A stretch of 64,000 nucleotides of DNA from Isoetes taiwanensis (GCA_021234155.1 JAJEKV010000021.1:18213710-18277709), one strand, 5' to 3'; counted from the stretch's first letter, positions 1 to 11,797 are shown. Notes: generated from the letters alone by a model not told the origin. Program-made: numbers and translations.

Positions 1-19
1 GCTTTGTCTTTTTTAATTT

Positions 20-397
20 GTGGCAGCCTTCTCAGCTGGATCTTTTGGCCTTATAGCATGCCCACAAGCCCATTCGGCAGTCCCCTTTCAGAATCCGGCT
101 GCCCCCATTTCGGCTGCCCCTGGCTCTTTAGTGTTTCGCCCACAGCATTCAGGGCTGCAAAATCTCATGGCCATGCCGATTTGCTCTTCCCTTACTCCAA
201 ATCAGGCTGTTCCTGCCCCAAATCTGACCGTACTTGCATCAAACCCTGCTGCCCAACCAAAAACTCAAGAACTTGAAGCAGAAAAGGACAAGAAGATAGA
301 TTGCTTGCCTGTTTTGAGTTTTGAAAATAGGCGCACCTCTGTGCCACCGCAATGTTACAGCCAGGCTCCAGAAGCAACCTCGCTCCAGAAGGCCTAG
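20..397 (+). other. Unrecognised open frame, Ala/Pro/Ser-rich
   Basis: An uninterrupted frame of 125 codons near the left edge. The predicted product is rich in Ala, Pro, Ser and Gln, with a charged stretch (EKDKK) about two-thirds along. I recognise no domain, and the frame may begin before the window. It could be part of an exon or a chance frame; nothing nearby helps to decide. Confidence 0.12.
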
Positions 398-399
398 CC

Positions 400-990
400 C
401 TAAATGTTACCCGGGTCCCATGTTAAATAAAGAAGCCTCCACCACAAGATTTGCCCCCTTTTCTAAAATCAACGGCTGACAAAAGGGTGCACTCTAGAAA
501 TACTATTTAGTACACCTGGATGAATACGGCCACCAAATCATATGAAAACCTTAGAGAAAACAGTACAAAAACAGAAAGAAAAACCCCCTGTTATAATGCT
601 ACATATGGCAATCTAGTGACAACATGATAGCTATATTCCATCTACCTTAAAACAACCGTTTGAAAAGTTTTGCTTCTAGGTAATAGCTAATTTTAGAACA
701 ATGTATGCATTTGCCTTGAGTCAAAATGATAAATATCTAGCTATTTTGCTTTGGTAACACATATTTGAAATTTAATAATAAAGAGTCAAAGTAATAAATT
801 GCATTGATCATTAACGAATTTCCTACATGCCAAATTGTCATAAAAAATAGTTCAAGGTAAGAGTACAAATTTTTATGCCAACAAAATAATCCATATAAGC
901 AATTCAATCCTCTCTATTTGTTGGTTCATCTCCATGATCCTCGTCATTTGCATTGCCTTCATGACCCGCATCGTCTTCTTCGTTCTTATC
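400..990. other. AT-rich spacer without visible features
   Basis: No frame, domain or repeat stands out in this AT-rich stretch. It separates the left-edge frame from the LINE remnant. Confidence 0.5.
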
Positions 991-1114
991 CTGTTAATTA
1001 TATTTGTAGCATGTTGTTAGAACTTCCGTAAGTAAAATTAATCATATAAAGCTTCTCCCTTACCTCATCAGAATCATCAACATAACATATAGTCTTCGGG
1101 AATGTCACAAAAGT

Positions 1115-1137
1115 ATAGAATAGAATAGAATAGAATA
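1115..1137. repeat. (TAGAA)n microsatellite
   Basis: Four to five tandem copies of a TAGAA pentamer. A similar agaatagaatagaatag run occurs near 62,805, so the motif recurs in this genome. Confidence 0.85.
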
Positions 1138-1374
1138 CATTATTGTCCCCTGTGCCCTGAGGCCTCTGGACTTGTGTAGCATGGGCGAGCTCCCTGATGG
1201 GGGCTACTAGCTCGTCACGCTGTTTTGTTGTAGCCTTTTCTGAAGGCTTACTTTTTCCTATTAATGCCGGCACCCTACTTTGTTCCGGCGTCTAGGCCGT
1301 GCAGGTGTGCGTCTATATCAAACAGCTTTAAGCTGTACATTTAGTGGGCATCTATGATTTGCCTCTTGGGCAAC

Positions 1375-2109
1375 TCATATCGTAAGCCCTTTTTGTTCGT
1401 GTGTTTCCCGATGTCTGTTCAGCATATCTCTTATTGCATCTGCCAGATCTCTCATTGTCTCTATCCTTGCCATTATGGCATGTACTGGTTGTCCCCATCT
1501 TACTCTCCTGTACTTTTCCCTGATGTCTATGTATGTTGGACATTCATTGAGCATGTGGTTTTCGTCCTCTACTTCCATTCTGTCGCAGATTCTGCATAGT
1601 CTGTCCTGTTTATCTATTTTCCTCCACCTGTCCTTTTCAATTCTCAGATCATGGCACCCCATCCTGAACTTTGCTAAGGTATCTCTTCTCCGTTTTCCAA
1701 GCATGGTATCTTGGTACATTTGTTGTCCTATCATCCGCTCTGGGTTGAATATTGACATGAGCCAGAGTGTTTTAGGTCCTGTGTGCTTCTGTAGCCATGC
1801 CCGCGTAGCATGATAATAATGTATGAACACAAAGTTGAAATTACAAAATGTGCAATACTTACATTCAATGGTTCTTTGCCTTTCTTTGATTTTATCTTGA
1901 ATACGACACCTGGGCTTGTTCCCTTGATATAATCTATAGCCTTGTGCTAAAGTAGAAAACCAAAAATATAAAATATATGAAATGTGTATGTAGAACAAGC
2001 ATAAAGCAAACTCACCTTTCCTAACACAAACCCTTTGGAAAGCATTCTTTTCTTGAATGCCTCGTATCCACCCTTTTCTTATTTCTTTCAGCATATCATC
2101 AGTAGGCAT
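1375..2109 (-). pseudogene. LINE remnant: C-terminal zinc-knuckle region of a non-LTR ORF2
   Basis: The minus-strand frame has, in its second half (about 1,480-1,820), the signature of the C-terminal region after reverse transcriptase in plant LINEs. It contains RRRDTLAKFRMGC, then a C-x2-C...H...C cluster (CRICDRMEVEDENHMLNEC) and a short basic tail. The first half of the frame has no such character and looks like flanking DNA. No reverse-transcriptase or endonuclease portion is visible beside it. I read it as a 3' fragment left by truncated insertion or decay, unrelated in position to the larger LINE at 21.9-28.1 kb. Confidence 0.6.
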
Positions 2110-2190
2110 GGAGCCCCAATCTCGGAACTACATTAGTTGTAATAAAGTAAATTAACACTACATTAGTAGGCATGGAGCCCCAATCTGTCA
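2103..2190. repeat. Short direct duplication (period about 60 bp)
   Basis: The phrase agtaggcatggagccccaat occurs twice about 60 bp apart, around 2,101 and 2,166, with an intervening sequence that also repeats ctacattag. This is a small local tandem duplication with no evident function. Confidence 0.6.
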
Positions 2191-2199
2191 AAACACGAA

Positions 2200-3500
2200 A
2201 ATCAGCTCCATTTCTAATTAGTGCACGTAGCTTCTCCGCCTGCCCCCTCATGCAGCTCGATGCAATTTAGTGTATCCGAATGCATCGAATTCCGGTTTAG
2301 ACATTTTGGCTTAATCAAAGATGTCCTCTTCTTCACGTATTTATAGCTCAATCCGATGATGTGGTGCCATGTTATTTGAGCCATTATTTAAGACAAAAGC
2401 TGTTTTTTATTAACATAGTAGTGCCTCGTAGTCGTAGGAGCTGTTTTTGACTCTGTCTTCCCTGATATCTAACTCATCTAACTACCAGATTCCGTTACGT
2501 ATTTGTAGCTCAATAGAAATCAACAACGTGTTAACATGTCATTTAACAAAACTCTTAGCCATCATATAACATAGAACAAAAATTGTGTTCTAACATAGAG
2601 ATAGTGCCCGGTCTTCATTTCCACCTTCGACAATGTATGACCTAGCAACTTCCAATACAATTATTCATGCACCTTCTTGCCATCCACTTGACAATGCCAA
2701 CTCATGCTAATCGACATATTTGATATTAGCTGTAAATAATGAGTTTTTACTATTCTTCACGTATTTGTAGCGCAATGCCAATGATATGCTACCATGTTAT
2801 TTTGATAAAACTATACTTGACAACGAAATAGTGCTTGGTCTTGTAGGCAAAGTTGTCACCACATCTTTGAGGTGCACAAAATAGAGGTCAACTTACAAGT
2901 GGTGCTTCTCCACCTATGTTGGACATGGGCATAACATTTAATGAATTATAGTTCATTTTATGCTTATACGGTAGTTGTCACGTTGTTGGTTTGTCGTGAA
3001 GAAGCACAATTTCATTAAAATGAGAAATTTCTTGATTCCAACTAGGGATGAAATTGTTTTTAAGACATTTTTAAGGTGTTTTATACAATAATGTGGCGGT
3101 ATTTAGCATTTTTTCACACATATTTTGTCCAAATTTGGCGCCATTAATATTAGAGGGGAAAAAAAACAACTTAAAAAAAAATACTGCAACTTAAGTTAGC
3201 AAGTTTTACCTATTTTACACAAAGAAGGGCATCATTAACTTCTGAAATTGACAAATTTACACATCAAGAAAATTTGTTTACGAAGCTAAATTACGAAATT
3301 TGTTGTTGAATTGAATCACTGCCATTAGTAGGATCATGCTTTTCTTTGCCAACATTCATGAGAAGGTCAAATCCTGCCCCACTAAATGCCTCTTCGTCAA
3401 AGTTGTAAGCCGCATTTTGAATCTCGTTGTGCATAAAATCTTCAGTGGTACCAAGCTGGACGAAGGTGACTCCACAGCAAATCTCCTGGCATACCTGAAC
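2200..3500. other. AT-rich intergenic DNA
   Basis: No supported gene. Short frames here lack domain character and codon bias, and several poly-A/T runs interrupt them. Confidence 0.5.
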
Positions 3501-3509
3501 ATGCATTTG

Positions 3510-4085
3510 CTATAGCAGACCAAATGCATGCTGGTGAATGCATTCTCAACATGTTTTTTTTGCATGCTAGTGAATGCAAATGGCGCCATTTGCATCCTCA
3601 GAATGCTTGGAAATGGCACCTTGAGGATGCAACATGGCGCCATTTGCACCCCCAGCACCGAAAAAAATTTCCAAAAAAAAAGGGGGGATGTTGGAGGTGC
3701 AAATGGTACCATGGCGCCATTTGCACCCTTAAGCATGCTAAGGATGCCATTTGCATCCTCAGCATGGTTGGAAATGGCACCTTGAGAGTGCAAATAGCGC
3801 CATTTGCACCCGCAAAAAAAAAAAAAAATAAATAAATAAATAAATAAATTATTGAAAGTTTTTTTGGTGTTGCGGGTGCAAATGGCACCATGCATCCTCA
3901 AGGTGCCATTTCCAAACATGATGAGGCATCCTTAGCATGCATTTGATATAGCAGACCAAATGCATGGTGGTGAATGCAAATGGCACCATGGCGCCATTTG
4001 CATTCCTCAACATGCATTTAGTAAAGCAGACCATGCTAAGGATGCACGCCATTTGCATCCTCAATATGCATCAAGCAAGCATATA
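3510..4085. repeat. Minisatellite-like cluster built on the palindrome ATGGCGCCAT
   Basis: The cluster contains many copies of a unit around ATGGCGCCATTTGCA or ATGGCACCAT, separated by variants of gcatcctcaacatgc on either strand. The 10-mer ATGGCGCCAT is a perfect palindrome, so both strands give near-identical reading frames; the apparent open frames here are by-products. A poly-A/(TAAA)n run sits inside at about 3,817-3,850. The phrase about 'gcagaccaaatgcatg' recurs at both ends of the block. A related cluster occurs at 28,402-28,735, and both are followed by a tgaaacgcacttattt segment. Confidence 0.75.
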
Positions 4086-4159
4086 TTCAAGAAACTGGTG
4101 CTATTTGACTAGGAAAACTAAAAAATCAAGTAAAAAAAGGCCTACTTTTGCCTTGGAGA

Positions 4160-4335
4160 CACAAAGGCGCTAAGCACTGGCATTGGCGCTGGCACTAGGT
4201 GCTAGGCCATCTAGCAGCAGGCGCAGGCGCTGACGCTAGGTCCAATGGGCCATCTAGCAGCAGGCGTCGCTGGCAGTCGAAGCTGGCGCTGGCGGTCGCA
4301 AGCGGTGGAAAGCAGGCGGGATGTAGACAGCGCTA
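4160..4335. repeat. GC-rich short-repeat patch (GGCGCT units)
   Basis: A locally GC-rich stretch of overlapping ggcgctggc and ccatctagcagcaggcg phrases; the latter occurs twice about 55 bp apart. It stands out against AT-rich surroundings. It may be an internal part of the same repeat family as the preceding minisatellite. Confidence 0.5.
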
Positions 4336-4949
4336 GGCCTACATCCTTACCGACCGGCACTTCTAGGTGGCTTCTTGCAGTCATTTATTTTCAGGTACAT
4401 TAGCTGTTTGCACAGGGTTTTTTGGGCGCTTCTTTTTGAGGCACTGCAATATTCTTACAAGATCCATATACTCCAGTCGCCGATAGTTTTTCACCAAAAT
4501 GGTAACCACCATACCCAGATAAGTCTTTCTATATGCATCGTCCTTTTATTAGAGCCATTCATCACATGTAACAAAGTTTAAATTGAAACGCACTTATTTG
4601 CTCCAAACGCACTTCAGAAGGAATCTTTGAAAGATTCCCTAAAATTCCCTTAAAAAAGTCCATTTTGAAGGTTTGTTCGTGACAAGTGTGCCAATTTATC
4701 TAATGTAGGTACCCTTTTTGAGGGGTTGATTGAACATAGCTTGTATGCAAAAATTTTTAATAGCTATTTTCATCCTCTTAATTTGGAACAAAAAATAGCT
4801 ACTTATATGAAGTGTAGCAAAAAAGGGGCAATAAAAAAAGCAGCAAGGGTAGTAGAGTGACAAAGAAGTGATATATTCAAAGCTTGTGAAAATTTTACAA
4901 AATTATGAACAAAATTATCAAAAATATAGGACATTTTGACAAACCCTCA

Positions 4950-7450
4950 TCACCTGCACTTTCTGTTATTTACATGTTCGAGTCTTCGGACAAACTTACA
5001 TTTTGCAGCAATATTAGGATGCATGTCATCCTCAGACTCATTTAGTTCCTGATCAGTAGAGCCTTCATCCTCACCTTCACTCTCAAAACTGGATGTACTC
5101 GAACGATCTTCTTCCTCACTGTCAACAAGTGAGTCTTCATCATCATCTTTTTTGGCCACCTTTCTAGGTTGTTTGTCTAATCCATATGCCGACCTTATTA
5201 AAGTTTGAGTGACCGCACGTAACTTATTAGCAGCAGTCAGAACAAAGTCATATGCAAGAACCTTTACTTCAGCTAGATCTATGACAGCAGTGTTTGCTTT
5301 GGACTTTGCTCTCTTTCCCACTCCTGTTTTTACCATCTCCAAAGTATAACTCCCACTGAAAGCATTGGCAGCATTTGTTCTCATCCAGTGCACTTTTAAT
5401 TGAGTGGGAATTCCATCCTCTCTTGTTACCTCCAATACTTTAGCTAGCCAGAATGGCTTCCCAGATTCATCATTATCAGCTGGGACAGCTACGAGCATTC
5501 CTTTCTGAATCTCTGAGACTGAACCAGATACCCGAGCAACTTATTGTGCCGTGCGTCTAGGGCCAGTGTACATGACTCTGTCATCTTCATCTGAGCTAGC
5601 CATTATCGCTACATGTTCTTCTTGATTCTCAACTTGCATAGGGAGAGTTTGCCTAGATGGCCAGTTGAATGTAACTGGTCTTCGACCTTGTAATGAAGCT
5701 TGTAACATGTCACGTTGCCGAGAAAAAAACTGAGGCCACCATAAAGCATCTGCCTCCCCAAATTGGTTAGAGCATGACTGAATACTTGTCTCAATATAAT
5801 CCAATGATTTGTTTGAGTCAAATGCTCTTCCCTCCTTTTTACTCTTTGTGATTTCTTTCAAGCTTTTTAGAGGCATTTGCTCTGCAGAGAGCATAGAAGT
5901 AGTATCGGGGATGGTGCGAATGAATTGAATACCAACTGCTGGCTGCCACTGCAAGGATGTGGCATATTTCTTTCCTTGTAAGATGGCCTTGCCATCTACA
6001 AGTGAGAATTTGATCTGATGCTGAAATGTAATGTTTCTCAAGGGCTCAATTGCACAGCGACCCAATTGATCTTCTCCGAAAAATCCATTCCTTGAAATCA
6101 TAAGTTTCTTCCAATAACTCGATGTCTGGACGAGGATTATAGGAATCTTGGATAACCTCAATCATTGCTGGCAGGCTGAGAGCTTTTTTTCGAGCAAGAC
6201 GTTTAGAAAACCTACTGAACATCTAATCAATTTGATCGTGTGTATGACCAACAAGCAGGAAACCAATCTTCATCTTCTTGAAGATTTGTTTCTCAACTAG
6301 CATGGCACAGGAAGCAGATAATGCCTCATTCTTATTTTCTCTTGTCGTGTTGTCTAGCTGAAGATCTAGATTGGAAAAAGGCTTATTCAATATTGTGATA
6401 GTGAAATTTGGATCAGCATGGACGTTTGGATAGTTCAAAAATTCCTTGCAAGATAGTTTCCCATTAAATACCATAGCACCAACAACATGCGGGTGTATGA
6501 AATCTTCTTCAGGCGCATCCTTAGGCACATTGACAAAATGTGGTAGGGTGGTCTTCTTCTGGTCCATTCCATGAATAACAACAGATATGTAGTTGAGTGG
6601 TTGTTCCAGTGCTTTCTTCCTGTGTTTTGTTAATTTTCTCCTTTCCAAAGATTGTTGTTCTCTGTGCTTGTTCAGTTTCTCTTTCAATGCATCTGAAATG
6701 AAAATATGTTCAGGACAAAAACCTACCATTGAGTAGAACTAGGCAAGAGCACGTTGTGAAAGCTTACTTTTAGTGTGAAGTGTCCTTGCATTTTGTCTCT
6801 GAGCTTTTAATTCAGAGCATGTAGCACAAACAGACATCCGGTGCTTTCTAGGAATAGACACGCGGGAAAACTCTTTTTTCTAGAGCACAGTGAAGTAAGA
6901 GTAGCATACATGGTGTTCTCCAGCCTCAACACACATGTCCTTATAATTATTGTAGACTTCACGTTTCGTGACGTTGTCACTCAAGTGGTACATAGGGCTG
7001 TTAGGGAGTTTCTCGCATGACTCCTTAAAGAAACCTTCCATCCAGGAAACACATTGAAGGGCATGAATTCTGCAGTAGTCATTAATGCCTGGATTCTTGT
7101 CAAGCTTTTTCTTCAGGCGGTCAAGTCGTCTGCTGCCTAAAGCATAAATCAATTTAAAGGCTGTTTGACAGACGCTGTGACCACCAGCTGTGTAAGTAAA
7201 CTTTTCACCATAATCTGGCCTAATATTGAAGGCTAAGTAGCCCCTTTGGTCTAGCAGAGTCATTGAACTGTAACTATCACGAATCAACCTCAATTCCTTT
7301 AGTCCAATCTTAAGCAAACAACATTGAAAACAACAGTGCTTTGTATGTGTTGCCCTCAAGTGAGCCTCGTCCATAAGTTTCTTTCTGTCAAGGTTGCACC
7401 AAGAAAGGGAGAGAAGGGGATGCACACCAATATCCGAGAGCGCAAGCTCC
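4950..7450 (-). pseudogene. DUF7869-type DDE transposase-like gene, decayed
   Basis: Read on the minus strand, the pieces follow the order of this eukaryotic transposon family: a Cys/His segment (HCCFQCCLL), a central part ending in IPRKHRMSVCATCSELK, then HGMDQKKTTLPHF, then LQLDNTTRENKN, then FLLVGHTHDQID. A region near 5,480 (GKPFWLAKVLEV) and a C-terminal acidic tail of Glu, Asp and Ser close the protein. The Asp residues in GMDQ and LQLDN are likely catalytic-core positions by analogy with DDE folds (inference). The frame is interrupted by TAG after FTVL (about 6,880), TAG after DQID (about 6,223) and TAA after RRTAQ (about 5,541). Around the other stops the reading frame simply resumes. 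Nothing suggests activity. The first roughly 30 codons of the upstream frame read out of a Copia LTR. Confidence 0.75.
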
Positions 7451-7469
7451 CAAAACAAAGGCAAATCGG

Positions 7470-7699
7470 AATTGTATTCAATGTTATCAATACATGACGT
7501 ACAATGATATAAACACAACGGTGATACTAAGAATAGTATTAGCTGTTCACCCACCGCCCACTAATAACAGCCGTTACTTAGTTAGGTCGGTGCTCAATGC
7601 TGATAAGGTGCTTTATGTGCTGAGTGATGTAAGTGCTGTAAGTGCTGATACATCACGTCTAGCAGCAAGATGGTGATCTCGATATCATATATCTCGACA
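7470..7699 (-). mobile_element. Copia-type LTR (lower boundary approximate)
   Basis: On the minus strand a purine tract (aaggaggag) is followed immediately by TGTCGAGATATATGATATCG, the arrangement expected of a polypurine tract followed by the 5'-TG of a plant Copia 3' LTR. The LTR includes short repeats of AGCACTTAC (about 7,620-7,655). Its far end lies somewhere near 7,470 and is not defined by a clear CA. No second LTR was found, so this is a solo or truncated copy lying against the DUF7869 pseudogene. Confidence 0.5.
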
Positions 7700-7995
7700 C
7701 TCCTCCTTGATGAGAGATCGCCATCTCCATGCTCAGCCTCCTCCTCCTGGAGATAAGATCTGAATCTTGGTCAAGGCTTGCTTAATCAGGGTCATCCGAA
7801 AAGCTCAAAAACCAAGTTTGCATGAAGAGATCAGCTCTATTCTCTCTGGTAGGTAAATAGACCTGCTGATCAACCACTGTATCAGGAACAGTAAGTCGAG
7901 AAGGATTGTCTTTAATATCCATAATTGTTTTGCCAAGAGGAGGATGAAAAATGTTTTCATGCATATCCTCGATATAGGCAATAGAAGTAGCTTTG
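7700..7995 (-). pseudogene. Copia pol 3' tail (RNase H end), decayed
   Basis: The minus-strand frame contains DTVVDQQVYLPTRENRADLF, which resembles the end of Copia RNase H where an HFIRD...YLPT.EN.AD.FTK pattern is usual; the Thr-Lys of that motif is not intact. It is followed after about 100 bp by the purine tract and LTR. The segment is joined in a different frame to the proline-rich ORF upstream, so the border near 7,995 may be an insertion junction rather than a frameshift. Identification rests on a short motif plus context. Confidence 0.45.
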
Positions 7996-7999
7996 ATTT

Positions 8000-8686
8000 C
8001 AAAGGAGCTTTGAATTCGAACATAGAGTCTTGTGGCTTTGCTATGTCCTCGTCTGAGAGATCAACATGAGGAGTTTTTTCATCTGATACGGGAGCAACAG
8101 ATGGTGTACTAGTAGATGCTGAGAGGTTTGGTGTGGGCAGGTCTTGGAGGGAGTTGCTTTCTCTCTCTCTAGAAAAAAGAAGTCGAGGTTGGTGACGTAG
8201 TTGAGCAGCTCCTGACGTGTCATAGAATACAGGAGTTGCGTGGCGCTGACTGCTCCCACTTAGTGTAGTATCAAGTAGAGAGATGGATGGAGTTGGTGTG
8301 ATTTGCCTCTGGGAAGGCTGTCTACGCTGGACTATGGGAGAAGGACTAAAACGAACTGGAGGAGGGAGTCTGAGCTCGTCCTCCCTTGCTGGAGTGAAAT
8401 GAATGGGTGGAGGAAAGTTTTGTTGTTCTGTGGGCTGTGGTGGAGTAAAACACATTGGTGGGGGCAAACGACGTTTAGGAGCAGGCTGTGGTGGAGTAAA
8501 CTGAACTGGTGGAGGAAGCCGACGTGTACAAACTTCAGGGCTGGGGCTTTGAATATCGGAGACAGAAGTTTCGTGGCTACTACCTGGTGACACTGGAGCA
8601 GGTGTGAAAACCATCGGAGGAGGGAGCCTGCGAACCTGCGGAGGAGGAGGTTCTGGAGCTCTTCTATCTCCAGCCATAGTCTGCAA
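8000..8686 (-). CDS. Proline-rich protein with RLPPPxxFTP repeats (partial)
   Basis: The frame starts at one of two close ATG codons (8,686 and 8,677) just inside the palindrome array. Five to six imperfect repeats of R(R)LPPPMxFTPxxP fill the first 110 residues: LPPPMVFTP, LPPPVQFTP, LPPPMCFTP, FPPPIHFTP, LPPPVRFSP. A Ser/Thr-rich middle and an acidic patch (DLSDEDIAKPQD) follow. The first part has no stops, but coding sense is lost at about 8,000, where Copia-like sequence takes over. The product would probably be disordered, with many SH3/WW-like ligand motifs (inference). I do not recognise the family. Its upstream region is packed with GTATAAATTTATAC palindromes, as for the methyltransferase-like gene at 29-33 kb, suggesting a common origin. 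The opposite strand is open for only a short distance. Confidence 0.5.
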
Positions 8687-8699
8687 TTAGCGTCAGACA

Positions 8700-8817
8700 G
8701 TATAAATTTATACCACACAAAAGCAGGAACGTAAGCGAACGGTATAAATTTATACGGAGATGGTATAAATTTATACAGAGAAGTGTAAGGTTAAACAGAA
8801 ATGGTACAAATTTATAT
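8700..8817. repeat. Palindrome array I: four GTATAAATTTATAC units
   Basis: Exact units lie at 8,700-8,713, 8,742-8,755 and 8,763-8,776, with a two-mismatch unit at 8,804-8,817. Unit positions are symmetric about the midpoint to within one base, although the spacers are not clearly mirrored. The array sits directly upstream of the proline-rich frame, whose start lies at its edge. Each unit contains TATAAATT on both strands, so it could act as a bidirectional TATA-like element or as a binding site for a dimeric protein; both are inferences. Confidence 0.9.
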
Positions 8818-9097
8818 GAAAACTTACAGATATTCGTATAAGAGACGTTATGGAGAACCGCTATACGGAAAAGCAGAGAACTGGGGTACTTAAGCCGAAG
8901 TCCGTCGGTCTATTTTCTATATACGCTATTCAGAGTCAAAGCCGCTCGTGCTGCGCCTTATATACTAACCCTAATTTGCTCTCACGAACAGCTATAAGCG
9001 AATCCATACGGTCATGGCCACGTAAGTCTCTAATCCGTACCATTCTAGTTACGTATCTCTTCTAATCTTCTTGTTTTTGTTTTGTCTTGGGTCTATG

Positions 9098-9210
9098 GTA
9101 TAAATTTATACCGAGTCTAAGGTCCCACGGTACATAAATTTATACCGAGAGGGATCTGCAACGGTATAAATTTATACCGATCGTGCTCAGACGGTTACAA
9201 GGGATTTGAC
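9098..9210. repeat. Palindrome array II, ending in TTTGAC at the Helitron border
   Basis: Units lie at 9,098-9,111 (exact), 9,130-9,145 (with a two-base insertion) and 9,164-9,177 (exact), with 18-bp spacers. The block from about 9,120 to 9,195 aligns by eye with 33,143-33,215 in the same orientation, sharing ggtc..c, cgagaggg.tctg.aac and gtgctc.gacg in the spacers. Both blocks are followed by TTTGAC (9,205-9,210 and 33,274-33,279). Helitron coding sequence begins to the right in each case. Confidence 0.85.
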
Positions 9211-9332
9211 AACGCCAACTTTTGGGTAGCCCAAGAAAGGCACTCGGCTTCCATGCCATCGGCATTAAACAGTCAACATGAAGCGGCAGCGGAATCCTCG
9301 TCAAGGAACAATGATCAAAGAGAAAATACCAT

Positions 9333-9683
9333 ATGCCAACCATCAGAGCATACACCACTACTGTTAGGCGACCTCCTAGGAATGAAATACAGGATTACTT
9401 GAGGGCACGTTATCTATCAGCGACAGAGGCAGCATGGAGAACAATGTCATATGATATAACAAATAAGTCTCCTGCCGTCAAATGCCTACCTTTGCACTTG
9501 CCACATTTAAATACGAGGTCGTTGTTAGATCGATACTTCTTGCGTCCTCTGGATAACGAGTTTGATGCCTTCACGTACATTCAATATTACGAACAATATA
9601 CGTTGACTGTATATAATTCAACATTGGCAATTGAATCTGGAGCCATATGGAACAAGAGCGAGAGGGGTTCACGAGAAACATAG
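9333..9683 (+). pseudogene. Helitron protein, linker between Rep and helicase
   Basis: The segment with NEIQDYLRARYLSATEAAWR matches the conserved linker after the Rep nuclease domain in Helitron proteins (an NEI..Y...RY.SA.EA.WR pattern), followed by PAVKCLPLHLPH and LLDRYF. The Rep domain itself, with its HUH and Tyr residues, is not found upstream: the sequence between 9,211 and 9,333 gives no continuing frame and soon runs into the palindrome array. This frame overlaps the helicase frame at about 9,647-9,683, so a frameshift separates them. Confidence 0.7.
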
Positions 9684-11590
9684 TGAAAAAAAGGGTAAGG
9701 CAGCCAGTTGTGTGTAGGATACGATTGCTATTGCCTCGAGTAGGAGAAGCATTTTATTTGAGGCAACTTTTGCTGCATCGTGCTGTGAGAACATGGGATG
9801 AGTTGAAGATCGTTCATGAGCAACAATATGAAACGTATCAACAAGCTACAGAAGCAGAAGGATTGCTCGCTGCACATAACGAGTCAGTATTAGTCATGGA
9901 AGAAGCAGTTTCTCTATCACTGAGTCCCACACAGCTGCGATTTCTTTTTGCCATGTTACTGCTCGATCAAGGTCCAGCGGTGGAGCTATGGACTAGGTTC
10001 AAAATACCAATGAGTATTGACCTATTAGATGAATATCCAAACGATGAAGCAATTGCATTTAATGAATCCCTTCATCTGATCAACAATATTCTAACACAAC
10101 ATAGTACTAACATCATGGCATTCGGTCTCCAACTGCATCCTCGTCTTGGAAGAAATGTCATGCGTGAACTAAAAAAATTTTCTGACCACCAGACATACTT
10201 AGATACTGTGATACAAATGACAAGTATAATGAATACTGACCAACATGAAATATACAATTTCATTCAAAAATGGCTTGAAACATCAGAAAGCAACCAAGCT
10301 ATATTTCTCGACGGAAAGGCTGGTAGAGGAAAAACCTTCTTGCTAAATTGTGTATGTTTGTCTATACGAGGTAATCAATGTATAGCACTTCCTTGCGGTA
10401 CAACAGCATTAGCCGCTCTTCAGTATCCAGGAGGGCGAACGGCTCACTCCCTGTTCCAGATCCCTGTGGAAGAAAATAATGCAGGACTTCATTCAATGAT
10501 AGAACATGATTCCGGGGCAGCGGAACTGCTCATTGCATCTAAGGTCATTATTTGGGATGAATTCCCAATGGCCAATAAAGCTGTCATAGAAAGCGCCCAT
10601 CATCTGTTGCAACGACTATGCCGGAATGATCTTCCCTTTGGAGGGAAACACTTTATCGCCTCTGGAGACTTCAGACAGGTAGCTCCTGTTGTCAAGGGAG
10701 GAGGGAGAAATGCAGCATATAATGCATCTATAAAATCCTCGCCACTCTGGCAAAGTTTTCGTGTATTCAGATTAGAACAACCAATACGCAATGCAGGAGA
10801 TCCTGAACTGATGCAGTTTGTTGATCGTATAGGAGAAAATTGGGAAGAATCCACGGTCTCATTGGATATCTTCAACACAACTACTAGCGTTGAAAGTAGC
10901 GTTGAGTTTCTCTATCCATCTAGCATCCTTCAAGACTCAACAATATGCAAAAGACGCAACTTTTTGTCACCAATTAACAAGAGTGTTGATAATATCAATG
11001 GTTGCATTCTTAATAGACTGTTTAGTAATGACAGACTGTATTATAGTCATGATCACATCTTCGAACAAGATGAAATTATACATCCCTATGCGACATCAGA
11101 TTTTTTAAATAACTTCACCCATTCTGGAATACCCAACCATGAACTAAAGCTTAAGGTAGGTGCAATATGTCACATTATGAAACGACTAGACATGGAAAAG
11201 GGTTTGGTAAAAAATGCAAGAGTTATGGTGATTTCGATGCACACAAAATTCTTAATGGTAAAAGTATTAGATGATACAGCTCAAGAGGATGCATGCACAT
11301 ATCCAATCTCTAGAACAGACTTTTTTTATCAGCCAGAGAATCGGCCCTGGACCATACATAGACGGCAGTTACCTCTCCGATTATCTTATGCAACCACCTT
11401 CAACAGCTGCCAAGGATTAACATTGGACCGCGTCGTTATCGACTTGCGTGCTGATGTATTCGCACACGGCCAGTTATACACTGCACTTAGTCGCATGCGG
11501 AGAAGAGAAGACGCCCTCATCTTACTTTCGCCAGAAAACACAATGAAGCGCACTAAAAACGTCGTTTATAAAGAGTTGCTATGTCTATAA
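9647..11590 (+). pseudogene. Helitron PIF1-family helicase (C-terminal half of Rep/Hel)
   Basis: An open frame of 647 codons carries superfamily 1 helicase motifs in order. Walker A is FLDGKAGRGKTFLLN (about residue 221), followed by GGRTAHSLF, Walker B-like IIWDEFPM, GDFRQVAPV, RLEQPIRN, and near the C-terminus LPLRLSYATTFNSCQGLTL and HGQLYTALSRM. These are typical of the helicase fused to Rep in Helitrons. ATP binding and strand unwinding during rolling-circle transposition are the expected roles. The helicase frame itself is intact, but the HUH nuclease half is absent and the linker is in another frame, so the unit cannot transpose alone. The N-terminal half of a Helitron protein lies inverted at 33.3-35.1 kb and may be the missing partner. 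The initiation codon is not meaningful, because the frame is a fragment. Confidence 0.9.
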
Positions 11591-11797
11591 TGTATGTTCT
11601 CCTCCTCTACACAGGTCATGCAAGGAGATGGTAAGAATTAAACTTCGAATAAGGTATGCATTCTCTAACTTTTATGGTTATGACAAGCATGTTTCGTCGA
11701 CCATTCTCTTTATACAGGTGTGCATGACTTCTCTAGCACTCTTTTGGGGAATGATACTATCACATATGAATTTTTGGAGGAGTTCATATAAGGTACG

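Noticed and set aside
3356-3919. Frames of 85-187 codons across the 3.5-4.1 kb cluster
   Set aside because: They are created by the palindromic minisatellite units, which read similarly on both strands.
7600-7660. GTAAGTGC repeats near 7.6 kb as the same system as the arrays at 47-48 kb
   Set aside because: The 7.6 kb copies lie inside a Copia LTR and the others in a transposase intron; the motif is short and the flanks do not match.
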